A stretch of 64,000 nucleotides of DNA from Paenibacillus sp. XY044 (GCF_002257645.1 NZ_NQMO01000005.1:518528-582527), one strand, 5' to 3'; counted from the stretch's first letter, positions 44,233 to 53,459 are shown. Notes: generated from the letters alone by a model not told the origin. Numbers and translations are program-made.

Positions 44233-44955
44233 TTACACCAAAGGAGTTTTAATCGCAGTTCCGGCCTTTCTCGGATATTTGCCTGGAGTCGCCGCCGTCT
44301 TACGAATCTGAACAATGTGGCGAGCCGATTCCTCCACGGGGAGCAAGAATTGGTCAACTCCAACCACCTTCCCCCGAAGCTCCTTCAAGCTCTTGGCAGC
44401 CTCTCGTACCTCTTCCGCTGGATCACTTCCTTTCATCGAAGCGAACAAACCATTCACTTTGACGAAGGGGAGACAGAATTCATTCAGTATGGCCAACCTG
44501 GCCACTGCTCGGGCGGTAACGAGGTCGAAGTGATCTCGGTACCCCGCCTTCCTTCCCCAGTCCTCGGCTCGGCCATGAAGGAGTTCCACATCCTTAAGTC
44601 CGGTCTCCTGCACAACGTGCTGAAGGAAGGAAATCCGCTTATTCAACGAATCAATAATCGTCAGCTTCAAGTGCGGAAAGCAGATCTTCAGTGGAATTCC
44701 GGGGAATCCCGCGCCGGAGCCGATATCGGCCATTGTCTTAATCTCCCCCATGCTCACATAAAACGCCAGGGAGATAGAATCATAGAAATGCTTGGTGTAT
44801 ACCTGCTCCCGCTCGGTAATCCCGGTAAGGTTCATTTTCTCGTTCCATTCGACCAATTCCTTGAAATAAATTTCAAATTGTTCCAACTGGGATGGTACTA
44901 GTGTAATGCCATGTTCATTCAAACGTTGTACAAACTGCTCTTGTATCGGATCCAT
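44233..44955 (-). CDS. rsmG: 16S rRNA (guanine527-N7)-methyltransferase RsmG
   Basis: SAM-dependent methyltransferase that modifies G527 of 16S rRNA; loss confers low-level streptomycin resistance in other bacteria. 240 residues, with SAM-binding motif DIGSGAGFPGIPLKI and the family's LTGITEREQVYTKHFYDS segment. It follows mnmG by three bases and ends the mnmE-mnmG-rsmG run. Confidence 0.96.
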   Translation of the reverse strand: MDPIQEQFVQRLNEHGITLVPSQLEQFEIYFKELVEWNEKMNLTGITEREQVYTKHFYDSISLAFYVSMGEIKTMADIGSGAGFPGIPLKICFPHLKLTIIDSLNKRISFLQHVVQETGLKDVELLHGRAEDWGRKAGYRDHFDLVTARAVARLAILNEFCLPFVKVNGLFASMKGSDPAEEVREAAKSLKELRGKVVGVDQFLLPVEESARHIVQIRKTAATPGKYPRKAGTAIKTPLV

Positions 44956-44958
44956 TCG

Positions 44959-46845
44959 TTAACCTCTTGCCGCTGTAACGCGATTATAGTGTTCCAGATA
45001 CACCAGCAGAATCGAAATATCCGCCGGCGTAACGCCGGAAATCCGTGAAGCCTGGCCGATCGAAATCGGGCGGATGCTGCTCAGTTTCTGACGTGCTTCA
45101 ATGGCGATACCTTGAACATCGTTATAGTCGATCGTTTCCGGAATCTTTTTCTTATCCATCTTTTGCAGACGTTCCACATGGATCAGCTGCTTTTCGATAT
45201 ACCCTGCATACTTGATTTGAATTTCCACCTGCTCCTTCATTTCTTCCGTCAGTTCATACGGTGAAGGTGAAATTTGTTCAATATGGCTGTGGGTCACTTC
45301 GGGACGGCGCAAAATCGTCAGCAGGTTACTGCCATCCTGAATGGGAGCTGAGCCGATCGATTCAAGCATCGCATTTACATGGGAAGGACCTACCTTCGTT
45401 GAACGAAGGCGTTCAATTTCGAGCTCGACCTTTTCCTTCTTATCCAAAAACTTCGCAAACCGTTCATCCGAAATCAGGCCGATCTCATGACCCACCGGCG
45501 TCAAACGCAGATCGGCGTTGTCATGGCGAAGCAACAGTCTGTATTCCGCACGGGATGTCAGCAGGCGGTAAGGCTCGTTGGTTCCTTTCGTTACAAGGTC
45601 GTCGATCAGAACCCCGATATAGCCTTGCGAACGGTCCAGAATGACCGCTTCCTTGCCTTGTACTTTGCGAGCGGCGTTAATGCCCGCCATGATGCCTTGA
45701 CCAGCAGCCTCTTCGTAACCGGAGGTTCCGTTAATTTGACCGGCTGTGAACAAGCCCGGCATCTTCTTCGTTTCCAGGGACGGCCACAGCTGCGTCGGCA
45801 CCATAGCGTCATATTCGATCGCATAGCCGTTGCGCATCATTTCAACCTTCTCCAAGCCAGGGATACTGCGCAGCATCGCCAGCTGAACGTCTTCAGGCAT
45901 ACTCGTAGACAGCCCTTGGACATAATATTCAGAGGTGTTCTTGCCTTCCGGCTCGAGGAAAATTTGATGCTTCGGCTTGTCGCTGAAGCGCACGATCTTA
46001 TCCTCAATCGACGGGCAGTAACGCGGCCCCGTTCCTTCAATAATACCGGAGAACATCGGTGCCCGGTGTAGGTTTTCGTTAATTATGCGGTGGGTTTCCA
46101 CCGAAGTATACGTCAACCAGCAAGGAAGCTGCTCATTATCGGAAGATTCCGTTTCATAGGAGAAAAACTTCAGCTTTTCATCTCCCGGCTGAATTTCCGT
46201 CTTGGAAAAATCGATGGTAGACTTGTGTACGCGCGGCGGCGTACCGGTCTTGAAACGAACGAGATCGAAGCCCAGTTCACGCAGATTTTCCGCCAGCTTC
46301 ACCGAAGGCTGTTGGTTGTTTGGACCGCTTTCGTAGGTCAGCTCACCCATAATGACTTTACCGCGAAGATACGTGCCTGTAGTCAGTACCGTTGATTTGG
46401 CCCGGTACGAGGTGCCGGTTTTCGTCACTACACCGACGCAGACACCGTCTTCAACAATCAGCTGTTCCACCATGCCTTGACGCATCGTCAAGTTCGGTTC
46501 CTTCTCCATCGTTTCCTTCATCGTTTGTTGATACAGGAACTTGTCGGCTTGAGCACGCAGTGCATGCACCGCCGGCCCTTTTCCTGTGTTCAGCATCCGC
46601 ATTTGAATAAACGTTTTATCAATATTACGGCCCATTTCGCCGCCAAGTGCATCGATTTCACGGACGACATGCCCTTTGGCCGGTCCCCCGATCGAAGGGT
46701 TGCACGGCATAAATGCGACCATGTCCAGATTGATGGTAATCATCAGTGTGTTGCAGCCCATCCGCGCTGCGGCCAAGGCAGCTTCACAGCCGGCATGACC
46801 CGCGCCGATGACGATGACATCATAGCTACCTCCATCATAACTCAT
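44959..46845 (-). CDS. mnmG: tRNA uridine-34 5-carboxymethylaminomethyl modification enzyme MnmG (GidA)
   Basis: FAD-dependent partner of MnmE that installs carboxymethylaminomethyl groups on the wobble uridine of several tRNAs. 628 residues, FAD-binding VIVIGAGHAGCEAALAAARMG-type start (residues about 9-29), the GidA signature GPRYCPSIEDKIVRF and the C-terminal helical domain that contacts MnmE. Full length and intact. Confidence 0.98.
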   Translation of the reverse strand: MSYDGGSYDVIVIGAGHAGCEAALAAARMGCNTLMITINLDMVAFMPCNPSIGGPAKGHVVREIDALGGEMGRNIDKTFIQMRMLNTGKGPAVHALRAQADKFLYQQTMKETMEKEPNLTMRQGMVEQLIVEDGVCVGVVTKTGTSYRAKSTVLTTGTYLRGKVIMGELTYESGPNNQQPSVKLAENLRELGFDLVRFKTGTPPRVHKSTIDFSKTEIQPGDEKLKFFSYETESSDNEQLPCWLTYTSVETHRIINENLHRAPMFSGIIEGTGPRYCPSIEDKIVRFSDKPKHQIFLEPEGKNTSEYYVQGLSTSMPEDVQLAMLRSIPGLEKVEMMRNGYAIEYDAMVPTQLWPSLETKKMPGLFTAGQINGTSGYEEAAGQGIMAGINAARKVQGKEAVILDRSQGYIGVLIDDLVTKGTNEPYRLLTSRAEYRLLLRHDNADLRLTPVGHEIGLISDERFAKFLDKKEKVELEIERLRSTKVGPSHVNAMLESIGSAPIQDGSNLLTILRRPEVTHSHIEQISPSPYELTEEMKEQVEIQIKYAGYIEKQLIHVERLQKMDKKKIPETIDYNDVQGIAIEARQKLSSIRPISIGQASRISGVTPADISILLVYLEHYNRVTAARG

Positions 46846-46904
46846 CGGACAAACCTCCTTTATTTTTCTGAAAATAAATGCATGGATCTATATGAACGAA
46901 CGAC

Positions 46905-48281
46905 TTATTTACCTAAACAGAACTGGGAGAAAATTTGATCCAGCAGTGTCTCAGCTGCGGTATCACCTGTAATCTCACCAAGCTGTTCCCAAGCAAGACG
47001 GACATCAATCTGGATCATGTCGATCGGAATGAACTGATCCGCCGCTTCGTAGGCATCCTGAAGGGATTTGTACGCCTTTTTAAGGAGTGCAATATGCCGG
47101 ACGTTGCTGACATAAGTCAAATCGCCTGACTCAAGCTTCCCGCTGAAAAAGAGCGATGAAATCGCCTTTTCCAAAATGTCGATCCCCTCTTCGGTCATCA
47201 CCGACATCGGGACGATCAATTCATCCGGATAGTACCTGGACAGCAGATCCCTGTCCAATTGCGAAGGTAAGTCCATTTTATTCATAATGACAATGGATTG
47301 TCTACCACGGATTTGTTCCATTAATTCCAGTTCGTCCTCATGCAGCGGTTCGCTTGCATTCAAAACGAGCAGGATGAGATCGGCCTCGGTGACCGCATGC
47401 TTCGAGCGTTCCACGCCGATTTTCTCCACGACGTCCATCGTTTCCCGGATTCCTGCCGTGTCCAGCAACTTGAGCGGGATGTTGTTGATTGTGACGAATT
47501 CCTCAATGACATCCCGCGTCGTGCCCGGAATATCGGTGACTATGGCACGGTTCGTATGAGCCAGCGCATTCAGCAGCGAAGACTTGCCCACGTTTGGGCG
47601 TCCGACGATGGCCGTGGTGATGCCCTCGCGCAAAATTTTTCCCTCTTCAGCAGTTTTCAGCAGCTTCTGAATGCCTTCCATGACTTTGCTGCTCTTCTGC
47701 TTAATGAACTCCGCCGTCAGCGATTCCACGTCATGCTCCGGGTAATCGATATTGACCTCGATGTGAGCCATCGTTTCCACCAAGGTATGGCGCAGCTCCC
47801 CGATTCTCTGGGACAAGGATCCCTCTACCTGCTTCAAGGCGATGGAGAAGGCCCTGTCCGATTTGGACCGGATCAGGTCGATCACCGCTTCGGCCTGGGA
47901 AAGGTCGATCCGGCCGTTCAAAAAGGCCCGCTTGGTGAACTCACCCGGTTCCGCCAGACGGATCTCCAGCTGCAGCAGCAGATCCATCACCCGTTTGACC
48001 GAAATGACGCCGCCGTGCGAGCTGATCTCCACCACATCTTCCGTGGTAAAAGACCGCGGAGCCCGCATCACGGTGACCAGCACCTCCTCCACCCGCTCCT
48101 GGGTATCCGGATCGACAATATGCCCATAATGAACCGTATGCGACTCCGCCTTCGTTAACGCCGTTTTGCTGTGAAAAATCCGTTCGACTTCAGAAATCGA
48201 GTCCGGTCCGCTCACGCGGATGACGGCGATTCCCGCTTCCCCTACAGCCGTCGATATCGCTGCGATTGTATCCGTAAGCAA
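46905..48281 (-). CDS. mnmE: tRNA modification GTPase MnmE (TrmE)
   Basis: GTPase that works with MnmG in wobble-uridine modification. N-terminal tetrahydrofolate-binding domain (about 1-118), helical domain and inserted G domain with VGRPNVGKSSLLN, DIPGTTRD, DTAGIRE and NKMD. The catalytic C-terminal Cys is present in FCLGK. Start choice: TTG at 48281 gives the usual beginning LLTDTIAAIS with AAGAGG eight bases upstream; an in-frame GTG at 48290 overlaps that site. Confidence 0.96.
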   Translation of the reverse strand: MLTDTIAAISTAVGEAGIAVIRVSGPDSISEVERIFHSKTALTKAESHTVHYGHIVDPDTQERVEEVLVTVMRAPRSFTTEDVVEISSHGGVISVKRVMDLLLQLEIRLAEPGEFTKRAFLNGRIDLSQAEAVIDLIRSKSDRAFSIALKQVEGSLSQRIGELRHTLVETMAHIEVNIDYPEHDVESLTAEFIKQKSSKVMEGIQKLLKTAEEGKILREGITTAIVGRPNVGKSSLLNALAHTNRAIVTDIPGTTRDVIEEFVTINNIPLKLLDTAGIRETMDVVEKIGVERSKHAVTEADLILLVLNASEPLHEDELELMEQIRGRQSIVIMNKMDLPSQLDRDLLSRYYPDELIVPMSVMTEEGIDILEKAISSLFFSGKLESGDLTYVSNVRHIALLKKAYKSLQDAYEAADQFIPIDMIQIDVRLAWEQLGEITGDTAAETLLDQIFSQFCLGK

Positions 48282-48409
48282 GGCTGTCACCTCTTTTTCC
48301 TATATTAAACGTTCATCCGTTTCTGTTAGCTCTATTGTTGCCATAACAAGACGTCTCAAGACCTGCTTTGCCCTGGGCCGGCACCGCCGGGTGACCCCAT
48401 TCAAGATTC

Positions 48410-48460
48410 AAAAAAAACAATGACTTCATAAGCTAAAGGTAAGCTCAATAAAGTCATTGT
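48410..48460 (-). terminator. Intrinsic terminator of the rpmH-to-jag genes
   Basis: ACAATGACTT and AAGTCATTGT arms enclose about 22 bases, followed on the minus strand by eight T, about 12 bases past the jag stop. Confidence 0.9.
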
Positions 48461-48472
48461 ACAGTTCTCTCT

Positions 48473-49177
48473 TTACTTTATCGTAATGACTACGCGCCGG
48501 TTGGGCTCTTCCCCTTTACTGTAGGTCTTCACCTGTGGATGATCCTGCAGTCTGGAATGGATCACCTTGCGCTCCTGCGGGGACATCGGTTCAAGAACGA
48601 CCTCTTTATGGGTCCGAATCACCCGACCTGCCAACCGGTCAGCCAAATCCTCCAGCGTCTTCTTCCGGCGTTCACGGAAGTTCTCGGCATCGAGCACAAG
48701 CCGCACGTAACTGCTTGACACCCGGTTCGCCACAATGTTAGCCAAATACTGCAGGGCATCGAGGGTTTGTCCTCTTCTGCCGATGATCAGTCCCAAATCA
48801 GGACCGAAAATATGAAGTGTCGTAGCATCCCTTGCGTGCTGAATTTCGACGCTCACATCCAGCCCCATGCTCTTTCCGACGTCAATGATAAACTCGGCAG
48901 CCGTTTCGTAAGGGTCCTTCTCTTCTTCCACATCGGAAGCTTCGGGTTCATTCAAATCTAGTGGCAAAGGTTTCGCCGTCTCCACTGGTTCCGGTGCGGG
49001 CTCAGGCAGCAATGTAAGTTCCACCTTTGCTTCCTTGACACCGATCAGTCCCAGGAATCCTTTTGACGGCTGCGATACGATTTGGACCGTGACCCGGTCG
49101 CGGCCTACCCCAAGCTGGGTTAGCCCTTGATTTACAGCATCTTCAACGGTTTTTCCTGAAGCGACGACTTTGCTCAT
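48473..49177 (-). CDS. jag: RNA-binding protein Jag/KhpB (SpoIIIJ-associated)
   Basis: RNA-binding protein of 234 residues: Jag N-terminal domain (about 3-52, with GFLGLIGVKEAKVEL), an acidic linker, a KH domain with GLIIGRRGQTLDALQYL and an R3H domain near the C-terminus (RKVIHSRLQDH). It is translationally coupled to yidC (overlap ATGA). The pairing with yidC/spoIIIJ is conserved in Bacillota. Confidence 0.95.
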   Translation of the reverse strand: MSKVVASGKTVEDAVNQGLTQLGVGRDRVTVQIVSQPSKGFLGLIGVKEAKVELTLLPEPAPEPVETAKPLPLDLNEPEASDVEEEKDPYETAAEFIIDVGKSMGLDVSVEIQHARDATTLHIFGPDLGLIIGRRGQTLDALQYLANIVANRVSSSYVRLVLDAENFRERRKKTLEDLADRLAGRVIRTHKEVVLEPMSPQERKVIHSRLQDHPQVKTYSKGEEPNRRVVITIK

Positions 49178-50067
49178 TTAGATTTTTTTGCCCCCTTCTT
49201 TCCCTTGTTATTTCCTTTACCGCCTTTGTTGCTGCTGCCTTTGTTTCCAGACTTGGCATTTCCGCTAACTCCAGCTGAAGAAACGGCGGCTACATTTGCT
49301 GTCGTATGGTTGTTACGATACAGGAAGTAGTTCTGGATGATGGTGTACAGGTTACTGTAAATCCAGTACAGCGGCAGTGCGGATGGGAACTGGTAAGACA
49401 TGAAGAAAATCAAAACCGGATACACCAGCATCATAAATTGCATGGCACCCTGCTGCGGGCTCGGGTTCATCTTCATCATCATGCGGGACTGCAGGAAGGT
49501 CGTTGCAGCAGCCACCAGCGGCAGGACGAATGTATGGTCCGGCTTACCCAATTGGAGCCACAGGAATGAGTGGTCACGAAGATGCGAGTTGTACACGATG
49601 GAATTATAGAGTGCGATAAATACCGGCATTTGGATAATCAGCGGCAGACATCCCGCCATCGGATTAACCTTATTTTCCTGAAACAGCTTCATCGTTTCCT
49701 GCTGCTGTTTCTCCGGCTGATCCTTATACTTCTCTTTTATCTTTGCAAGTTCAGGCTGAATCGCTTGCATCGCCTTGGAACTTCTAACCTGCTTAATGGA
49801 CAATGGCAAAATAATCGTACGGACGATAATTACCATCACAAGGACGGCTAAGCCGTAAGCCCCGCCAAACCAACCGGCGAACGTATCTAATGCGAGCGAG
49901 AAATAATAAACGACGTTAGCCTGCCAAAAGCCGCCGTTCTTCATTTCTTCTGTAGTATGCGTCACAGTGTTGCCCGTTCCGCACCCAGCTAATACAACCA
50001 CTGCGAGCATCATCACAGCGATGAGGAGGATCCATTTCCTGCCTCGGCTAGTCTTAAGTAGCGACAC
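49174..50067 (-). CDS. yidC: Membrane protein insertase YidC (SpoIIIJ/Oxa1 type)
   Basis: Insertase that places proteins into the cytoplasmic membrane; SpoIIIJ homologues are also needed for sporulation. 297 residues, made as a lipoprotein (LAGCG lipobox near residue 29), with five membrane segments and the hydrophilic-groove Arg in VRTIILPLSIKQVR. The Lys-rich tail KGKGNNKGKKGAKKSK is typical of ribosome-interacting YidC ends. No yidD gene lies between this and rnpA. Confidence 0.95.
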   Translation of the reverse strand: MSLLKTSRGRKWILLIAVMMLAVVVLAGCGTGNTVTHTTEEMKNGGFWQANVVYYFSLALDTFAGWFGGAYGLAVLVMVIIVRTIILPLSIKQVRSSKAMQAIQPELAKIKEKYKDQPEKQQQETMKLFQENKVNPMAGCLPLIIQMPVFIALYNSIVYNSHLRDHSFLWLQLGKPDHTFVLPLVAAATTFLQSRMMMKMNPSPQQGAMQFMMLVYPVLIFFMSYQFPSALPLYWIYSNLYTIIQNYFLYRNNHTTANVAAVSSAGVSGNAKSGNKGSSNKGGKGNNKGKKGAKKSK

Positions 50068-50140
50068 TTCATAACCCCTCTCTTAACGCTTCCATTCACC
50101 GTAAATCATACCATAATTAATTGGACAAAGAAACCAGCAT

Positions 50141-50491
50141 TCAGCGCCCCGGAGGCTTCAGCAGCGACGCCTTCCGAAGTACGTGCAGAACGCTTTTTTC
50201 AAGGTCTTTATAGGACATTTCAACCGCGCCTTTTCGGACGATGAACACCAGATCGACGTGTTCAATAAGCTTGTCTTCATGGTGACGCATAATTTCCTTG
50301 ACCAGTCTTCTCATCCGGTTGCGTACAACGGCATTGCCGACCTTCTTGCTGACGGATATTCCGACGCGGAACTTCTCTACCTCTTTTTTGCGGAACCAAT
50401 ATACGACGAATTGGTAATTGGCAAATGACTTCCCATGCCTATATACGCGGCTGAAGTCTGCCCGGTTTCGTAAACGTAAACTTTTATGCAC
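50141..50491 (-). CDS. rnpA: Ribonuclease P protein component
   Basis: Protein subunit of RNase P, which trims tRNA 5' ends. 116 residues from the GTG at 50491 (starts HKSLRLRNRADFSRVYRHGK), chosen because GGGGA lies seven bases upstream and matches the family start; the longer frame to 50545 adds unrelated residues. RNA-binding signature RNRMRRLVKEIMR is present. Follows rpmH as expected, but with a 446-base gap occupied by repeat copy D. Confidence 0.96.
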   Translation of the reverse strand: MHKSLRLRNRADFSRVYRHGKSFANYQFVVYWFRKKEVEKFRVGISVSKKVGNAVVRNRMRRLVKEIMRHHEDKLIEHVDLVFIVRKGAVEMSYKDLEKSVLHVLRKASLLKPPGR

Positions 50492-50786
50492 GAATATCCC
50501 CTGCTTGCTGCCCGCCATACCAATGTACAGCGGCCTTTCCTCCAAAAATATCAGCGGTCAAAATTTTGCTTCATATAATATATAGCGATATTCCACTTCC
50601 TAGTATGGTCATCCAATCTGCGAAATAAACCATAAAAAGAAACGGTGCTCATCTCTGAGCATGGCCCGGTCTCTTTAATTTCAGCGGGATCGGGTCCTAT
50701 TTTCGTCTTCTACTCGGCTACCAAGCCCGCTTCTCCCTCTTTTTCATGAAGAAATCTGTAGATGAGAAAGTAATAAAACTCATTTT
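50492..50786. other. Intergenic region between rnpA and repeat copy D
   Basis: No gene seen. A TGCTCA-TCTC-TGAGCA hairpin is at 50646-50661. Together with copy D it makes the rpmH-rnpA gap much longer than in Bacillus. Confidence 0.4.
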
Positions 50787-50898
50787 TAAGAAATCAGAAA
50801 GTATAAACTTCCGAGGCTAAACATCCTGATCTCGTAAGAAGAACTTCCCCTAATCGGGTCTGGCTTCATAGAATGTACGCCGATAGACGTTTTTCTTA
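50787..50898 (+). repeat. Dispersed structured repeat, copy D
   Basis: Plus orientation: ATCAG/CTGAT short stem, CGTAAGAAGAACTTCCCC, TAATCGGGTCTGGCTTCATA and GAATGTACGCCGATAGACGT followed by TTTTCTTA. Its 3' end directly meets the T-tract side of the rpmH terminator. It is transcribed antisense if read from the rpmH promoter. Confidence 0.85.
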
Positions 50899-50900
50899 TG

Positions 50901-50926
50901 AAAAAAAGACCACCTCGGTGGTCTTC
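50901..50926 (-). terminator. Intrinsic terminator of rpmH
   Basis: Stem GACCAC/GTGGTC (extendable) with small loop and seven T on the minus strand, 12 bases past the rpmH stop. It should cause partial termination before rnpA. Confidence 0.85.
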
Positions 50927-50937
50927 ATGTACGAAAT

Positions 50938-51072
50938 TTACGCGCTCAGTACTTTTCTGCCCTTCAAGCGACGAGCAGCCAGCACTTTGCGGCCGTTTTT
51001 CGTGCTCATTCTTTTCCGGAAACCATGCACCTTTTTGCGCTTGCTTACATTCGGTTTAAATGTCGGTCTCAT
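50938..51072 (-). CDS. rpmH: 50S ribosomal protein L34
   Basis: Ribosomal protein L34, 44 residues, MRPTFKPNVSKRKKVHGFRK then RMSTKNGRKVLAARRLKGRK and the end VLSA. Too short for many gene callers but unmistakable. ATG at 51072 has AAGGGGGTG upstream. It is the first gene left of oriC, divergent from dnaA. Confidence 0.97.
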   Translation of the reverse strand: MRPTFKPNVSKRKKVHGFRKRMSTKNGRKVLAARRLKGRKVLSA

Positions 51073-51153
51073 GTATTGCACACCCCCTTACAGGATTTCA
51101 TAACCTTTATGGTTAAATATTCATTTTCATTCACACAGAAAATGCCTTTATAC

Positions 51154-51182
51154 ATTTAATCATGAACAGGCCCAAAAGTCAA
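51154..51182 (-). promoter_or_regulatory. Sigma-A promoter of rpmH
   Basis: Minus strand: TTGACT (51177-51182), 17-base spacer, TTAAAT (51154-51159), about 80 bases upstream of rpmH. Confidence 0.6.
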
Positions 51183-51443
51183 CTCAAACCTGCTCCCCCA
51201 CTTTTCGGAATTTGACCCTAGCGATCGCTCTTCTCCCTCTTTTTAGTTTTTCCTCTTCCAATTTGTCTCGATCTGTCCAGCAGCTCTTGCTTCAGCACAA
51301 TCATCGGGCAACGGCCACAATCACCAATTCGTACTTCTTTCCTCTTTTCCGTTTCTGTGGACACCTTCCCCTTGCATTCGTTTGGTATTCATCTAACTTT
51401 GGTTGATTCCACGTCATTACATCATAAAGGCAGCCGACCCGAG

Positions 51444-51780
51444 TTTTCCACAGCCCTCCGCTCAACGCACCTCAAAAATCCACAAACCCCATTTATCCAC
51501 TTGTTCACATGGTTCGCAATAAAATTCTAAGATCCGGCATAACCTGTGCACAACTGATTTTTTATTTTGGGAGATGCTGTCGAAAATTAAACACCTTATA
51601 AACAATATATAGTGGTGTGAATAAAAATTATACACAACTTATTGAATTTGTGGATAATTTACGCCATTTCATTGATAAACGGGCGTTCTTTTGCTATGAT
51701 TATATTGTTTTTGGATGTGAATATGTGATTTCACCCCATATATTATCAACAAGCTGTGGATAAACTTGTGAACAATTTCA
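51444..51780. other. oriC, upstream DnaA-box cluster (incA/B-like)
   Basis: Intergenic block between rpmH and dnaA rich in DnaA boxes. Perfect TTATCCACA boxes (minus orientation) are at 51649-51657 and 51755-51763; near matches include TTTTCCACA (51444-51452), TTATCCACT (51493-51501), TTGTTCACA (51501-51509), TTGTGCACA (51545-51553, minus) and TTATACACA (51628-51636). Together with the element between dnaA and dnaN this forms a bipartite origin of the Bacillus type. Confidence 0.93.
51672..51700 (+). promoter_or_regulatory. Sigma-A promoter of dnaA
   Basis: TTGATA (51672-51677), 17-base spacer, TATGAT (51695-51700), about 212 bases before the dnaA start. Perfect DnaA boxes lie on both sides (51649 and 51755), fitting DnaA autoregulation. 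Confidence 0.75.
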
Positions 51781-51912
51781 ATTTGTCCACTTTTTTTATT
51801 TTCCCCCGTTTTTGAAACTGGGGATATATTCTGCACCATTCATCTTTTTTCGACATTTCCACTCATGGCTCGATCCCAGCCACATTTGGAAGATTTAAAG
51901 GAGTGACAGTCT

Positions 51913-53259
51913 GTGGACAGCCATACTTCCGAATTATGGCAGCAAATCCTATCTATTATTCATACCAAGCTCAGCAAGCCGAGTTTTGACACCTGGTTTA
52001 AAGCAACCAAAGCGATACAAATGAGCGAGCATTCCATCGTAATTTCCGCTCCCACCACATTTGCTGTCGAATGGCTGGAAAGCCGCTATACAAAACTCGT
52101 TAGCTCCACGATCTATGAAGTGTTGGGGAAGCAGGTTGACGTGAAATTTGTCATCGAGGAGAACAAACCTGCCGAACTCGCCCCACAACAGCCCGCGCCC
52201 ATGCCTCAGGCGACCCCTGACGAGGCTCTGACCCATATGCTTAACCCGAAATACACATTTGACACGTTCGTCATCGGTTCGGGCAACCGGTTCGCGCACG
52301 CGGCCTCTTTGGCTGTCGCGGAAGCACCGGCGAAGGCGTATAACCCATTGTTTTTGTATGGAGGGGTAGGGCTTGGCAAGACCCACTTGATGCATGCGAT
52401 CGGACACTACATTCTGGAGCACAATCCCGCCAGCCGGGTCGTATATATCTCTTCCGAGAAATTTACGAATGAATTCATCAACTCGATCCGTGACAACCGG
52501 GCCGAGAGTTTTCGCAACAAGTACCGGAACGTCGATATTTTGCTGATTGACGATATTCAATTTCTGGCGGGTAAAGAGTCGACGCAGGAGGAATTTTTCC
52601 ATACGTTCAACGCCCTGCATGAGGAACAGAAACAAATTATCATCTCGAGTGACCGGCCACCCAAGGAAATTCCGACGCTGGAGGATCGGCTGCGCTCGCG
52701 TTTTGAATGGGGACTGATTACGGATATCCAGCCGCCGGACCTGGAGACGCGGATTGCGATCCTGCGGAAGAAGGCCAAGGCGGAGAATCTCGATATTCCG
52801 AACGAAGCGATGATGTATATCGCCAATCAGATCGACACGAACATCCGGGAGCTGGAAGGCGCGCTGATTCGCGTTGTCGCCTATTCCTCGCTGACCAATC
52901 AAGATGTGACCACGCATCTGGCCGCCGAAGCGCTGAAGGATATCATTCCATCGAGCCGTCCGAAGATGATCACCATTCAGGACATTCAGCAGAAGGTCGG
53001 GGAGTATTACAACCTGAAGCTGGAGGATTTCAAAGCGCGCAAACGGACTAAGGCCGTCGCTTTTCCAAGACAGATTGCCATGTATTTGTCCAGGGAACTG
53101 ACGGATTTCTCGCTGCCCAAAATCGGTGAGGCTTTCGGGGGAAGAGACCATACAACCGTCATCCACGCCCACGAGAAAATATCCCAGTCTCTAAAAGAGG
53201 ACCAGGATCTGTTCAAAGTCATCAATAACATCACGGAAAAAATCAAAAACCCAACCTGA
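51913..53259 (+). CDS. dnaA: Chromosomal replication initiator protein DnaA
   Basis: Initiator ATPase that melts oriC. 448 residues: domain I (about 1-85, SELWQQILSIIHTKLSKPSF), a short Pro/Gln-rich domain II (about 86-108), AAA+ domain III with Walker A GGVGLGKTHL and Walker B ILLIDDIQFLAG, and domain IV with the DnaA-box-reading signature GGRDHTTVIHAHEKI. Translation begins at GTG 51913 with AAAGGAG upstream. First gene right of oriC and co-directional with replication. Confidence 0.98.
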   Translation: MDSHTSELWQQILSIIHTKLSKPSFDTWFKATKAIQMSEHSIVISAPTTFAVEWLESRYTKLVSSTIYEVLGKQVDVKFVIEENKPAELAPQQPAPMPQATPDEALTHMLNPKYTFDTFVIGSGNRFAHAASLAVAEAPAKAYNPLFLYGGVGLGKTHLMHAIGHYILEHNPASRVVYISSEKFTNEFINSIRDNRAESFRNKYRNVDILLIDDIQFLAGKESTQEEFFHTFNALHEEQKQIIISSDRPPKEIPTLEDRLRSRFEWGLITDIQPPDLETRIAILRKKAKAENLDIPNEAMMYIANQIDTNIRELEGALIRVVAYSSLTNQDVTTHLAAEALKDIIPSSRPKMITIQDIQQKVGEYYNLKLEDFKARKRTKAVAFPRQIAMYLSRELTDFSLPKIGEAFGGRDHTTVIHAHEKISQSLKEDQDLFKVINNITEKIKNPT

Positions 53260-53268
53260 ACAAGTTCA

Positions 53269-53312
53269 AAGCCTATGCACAATCTATACACATGTGAATA
53301 GGCTTGATTTTA
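53269..53312 (+). terminator. Terminator-like hairpin after dnaA
   Basis: AAGCCTAT and ATAGGCTT arms (53269-53276, 53298-53305) enclose 21 bases and are followed by GATTTTATT. It sits just before the DnaA box of the unwinding region. Confidence 0.65.
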
Positions 53313-53327
53313 TTGAAGTTTTTGAGC

Positions 53328-53393
53328 TTATCCACAAATTCAGGGCCCCTACTGCTATTACTATATTATTTAAATAAAATAATATTCATAAAT
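53328..53393 (+). other. oriC unwinding element with DnaA-trio-like repeats
   Basis: A perfect TTATCCACA box at 53328-53336 is followed, after a GC-rich GGGCCCC patch, by a three-base periodic stretch at 53349-53370 (CTA, CTG, CTA, TTA, CTA, TAT) and then an A/T-only run to about 53384. This is the layout of the Bacillus DnaA-trio plus unwinding element between dnaA and dnaN. Confidence 0.85.
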
Positions 53394-53459
53394 AGGCTGC
53401 ACGCAGCCGGCAAATCCGGAAAAGTTAAGCAAGCCGAATTTTCTGCTAGGAGTGAAACT

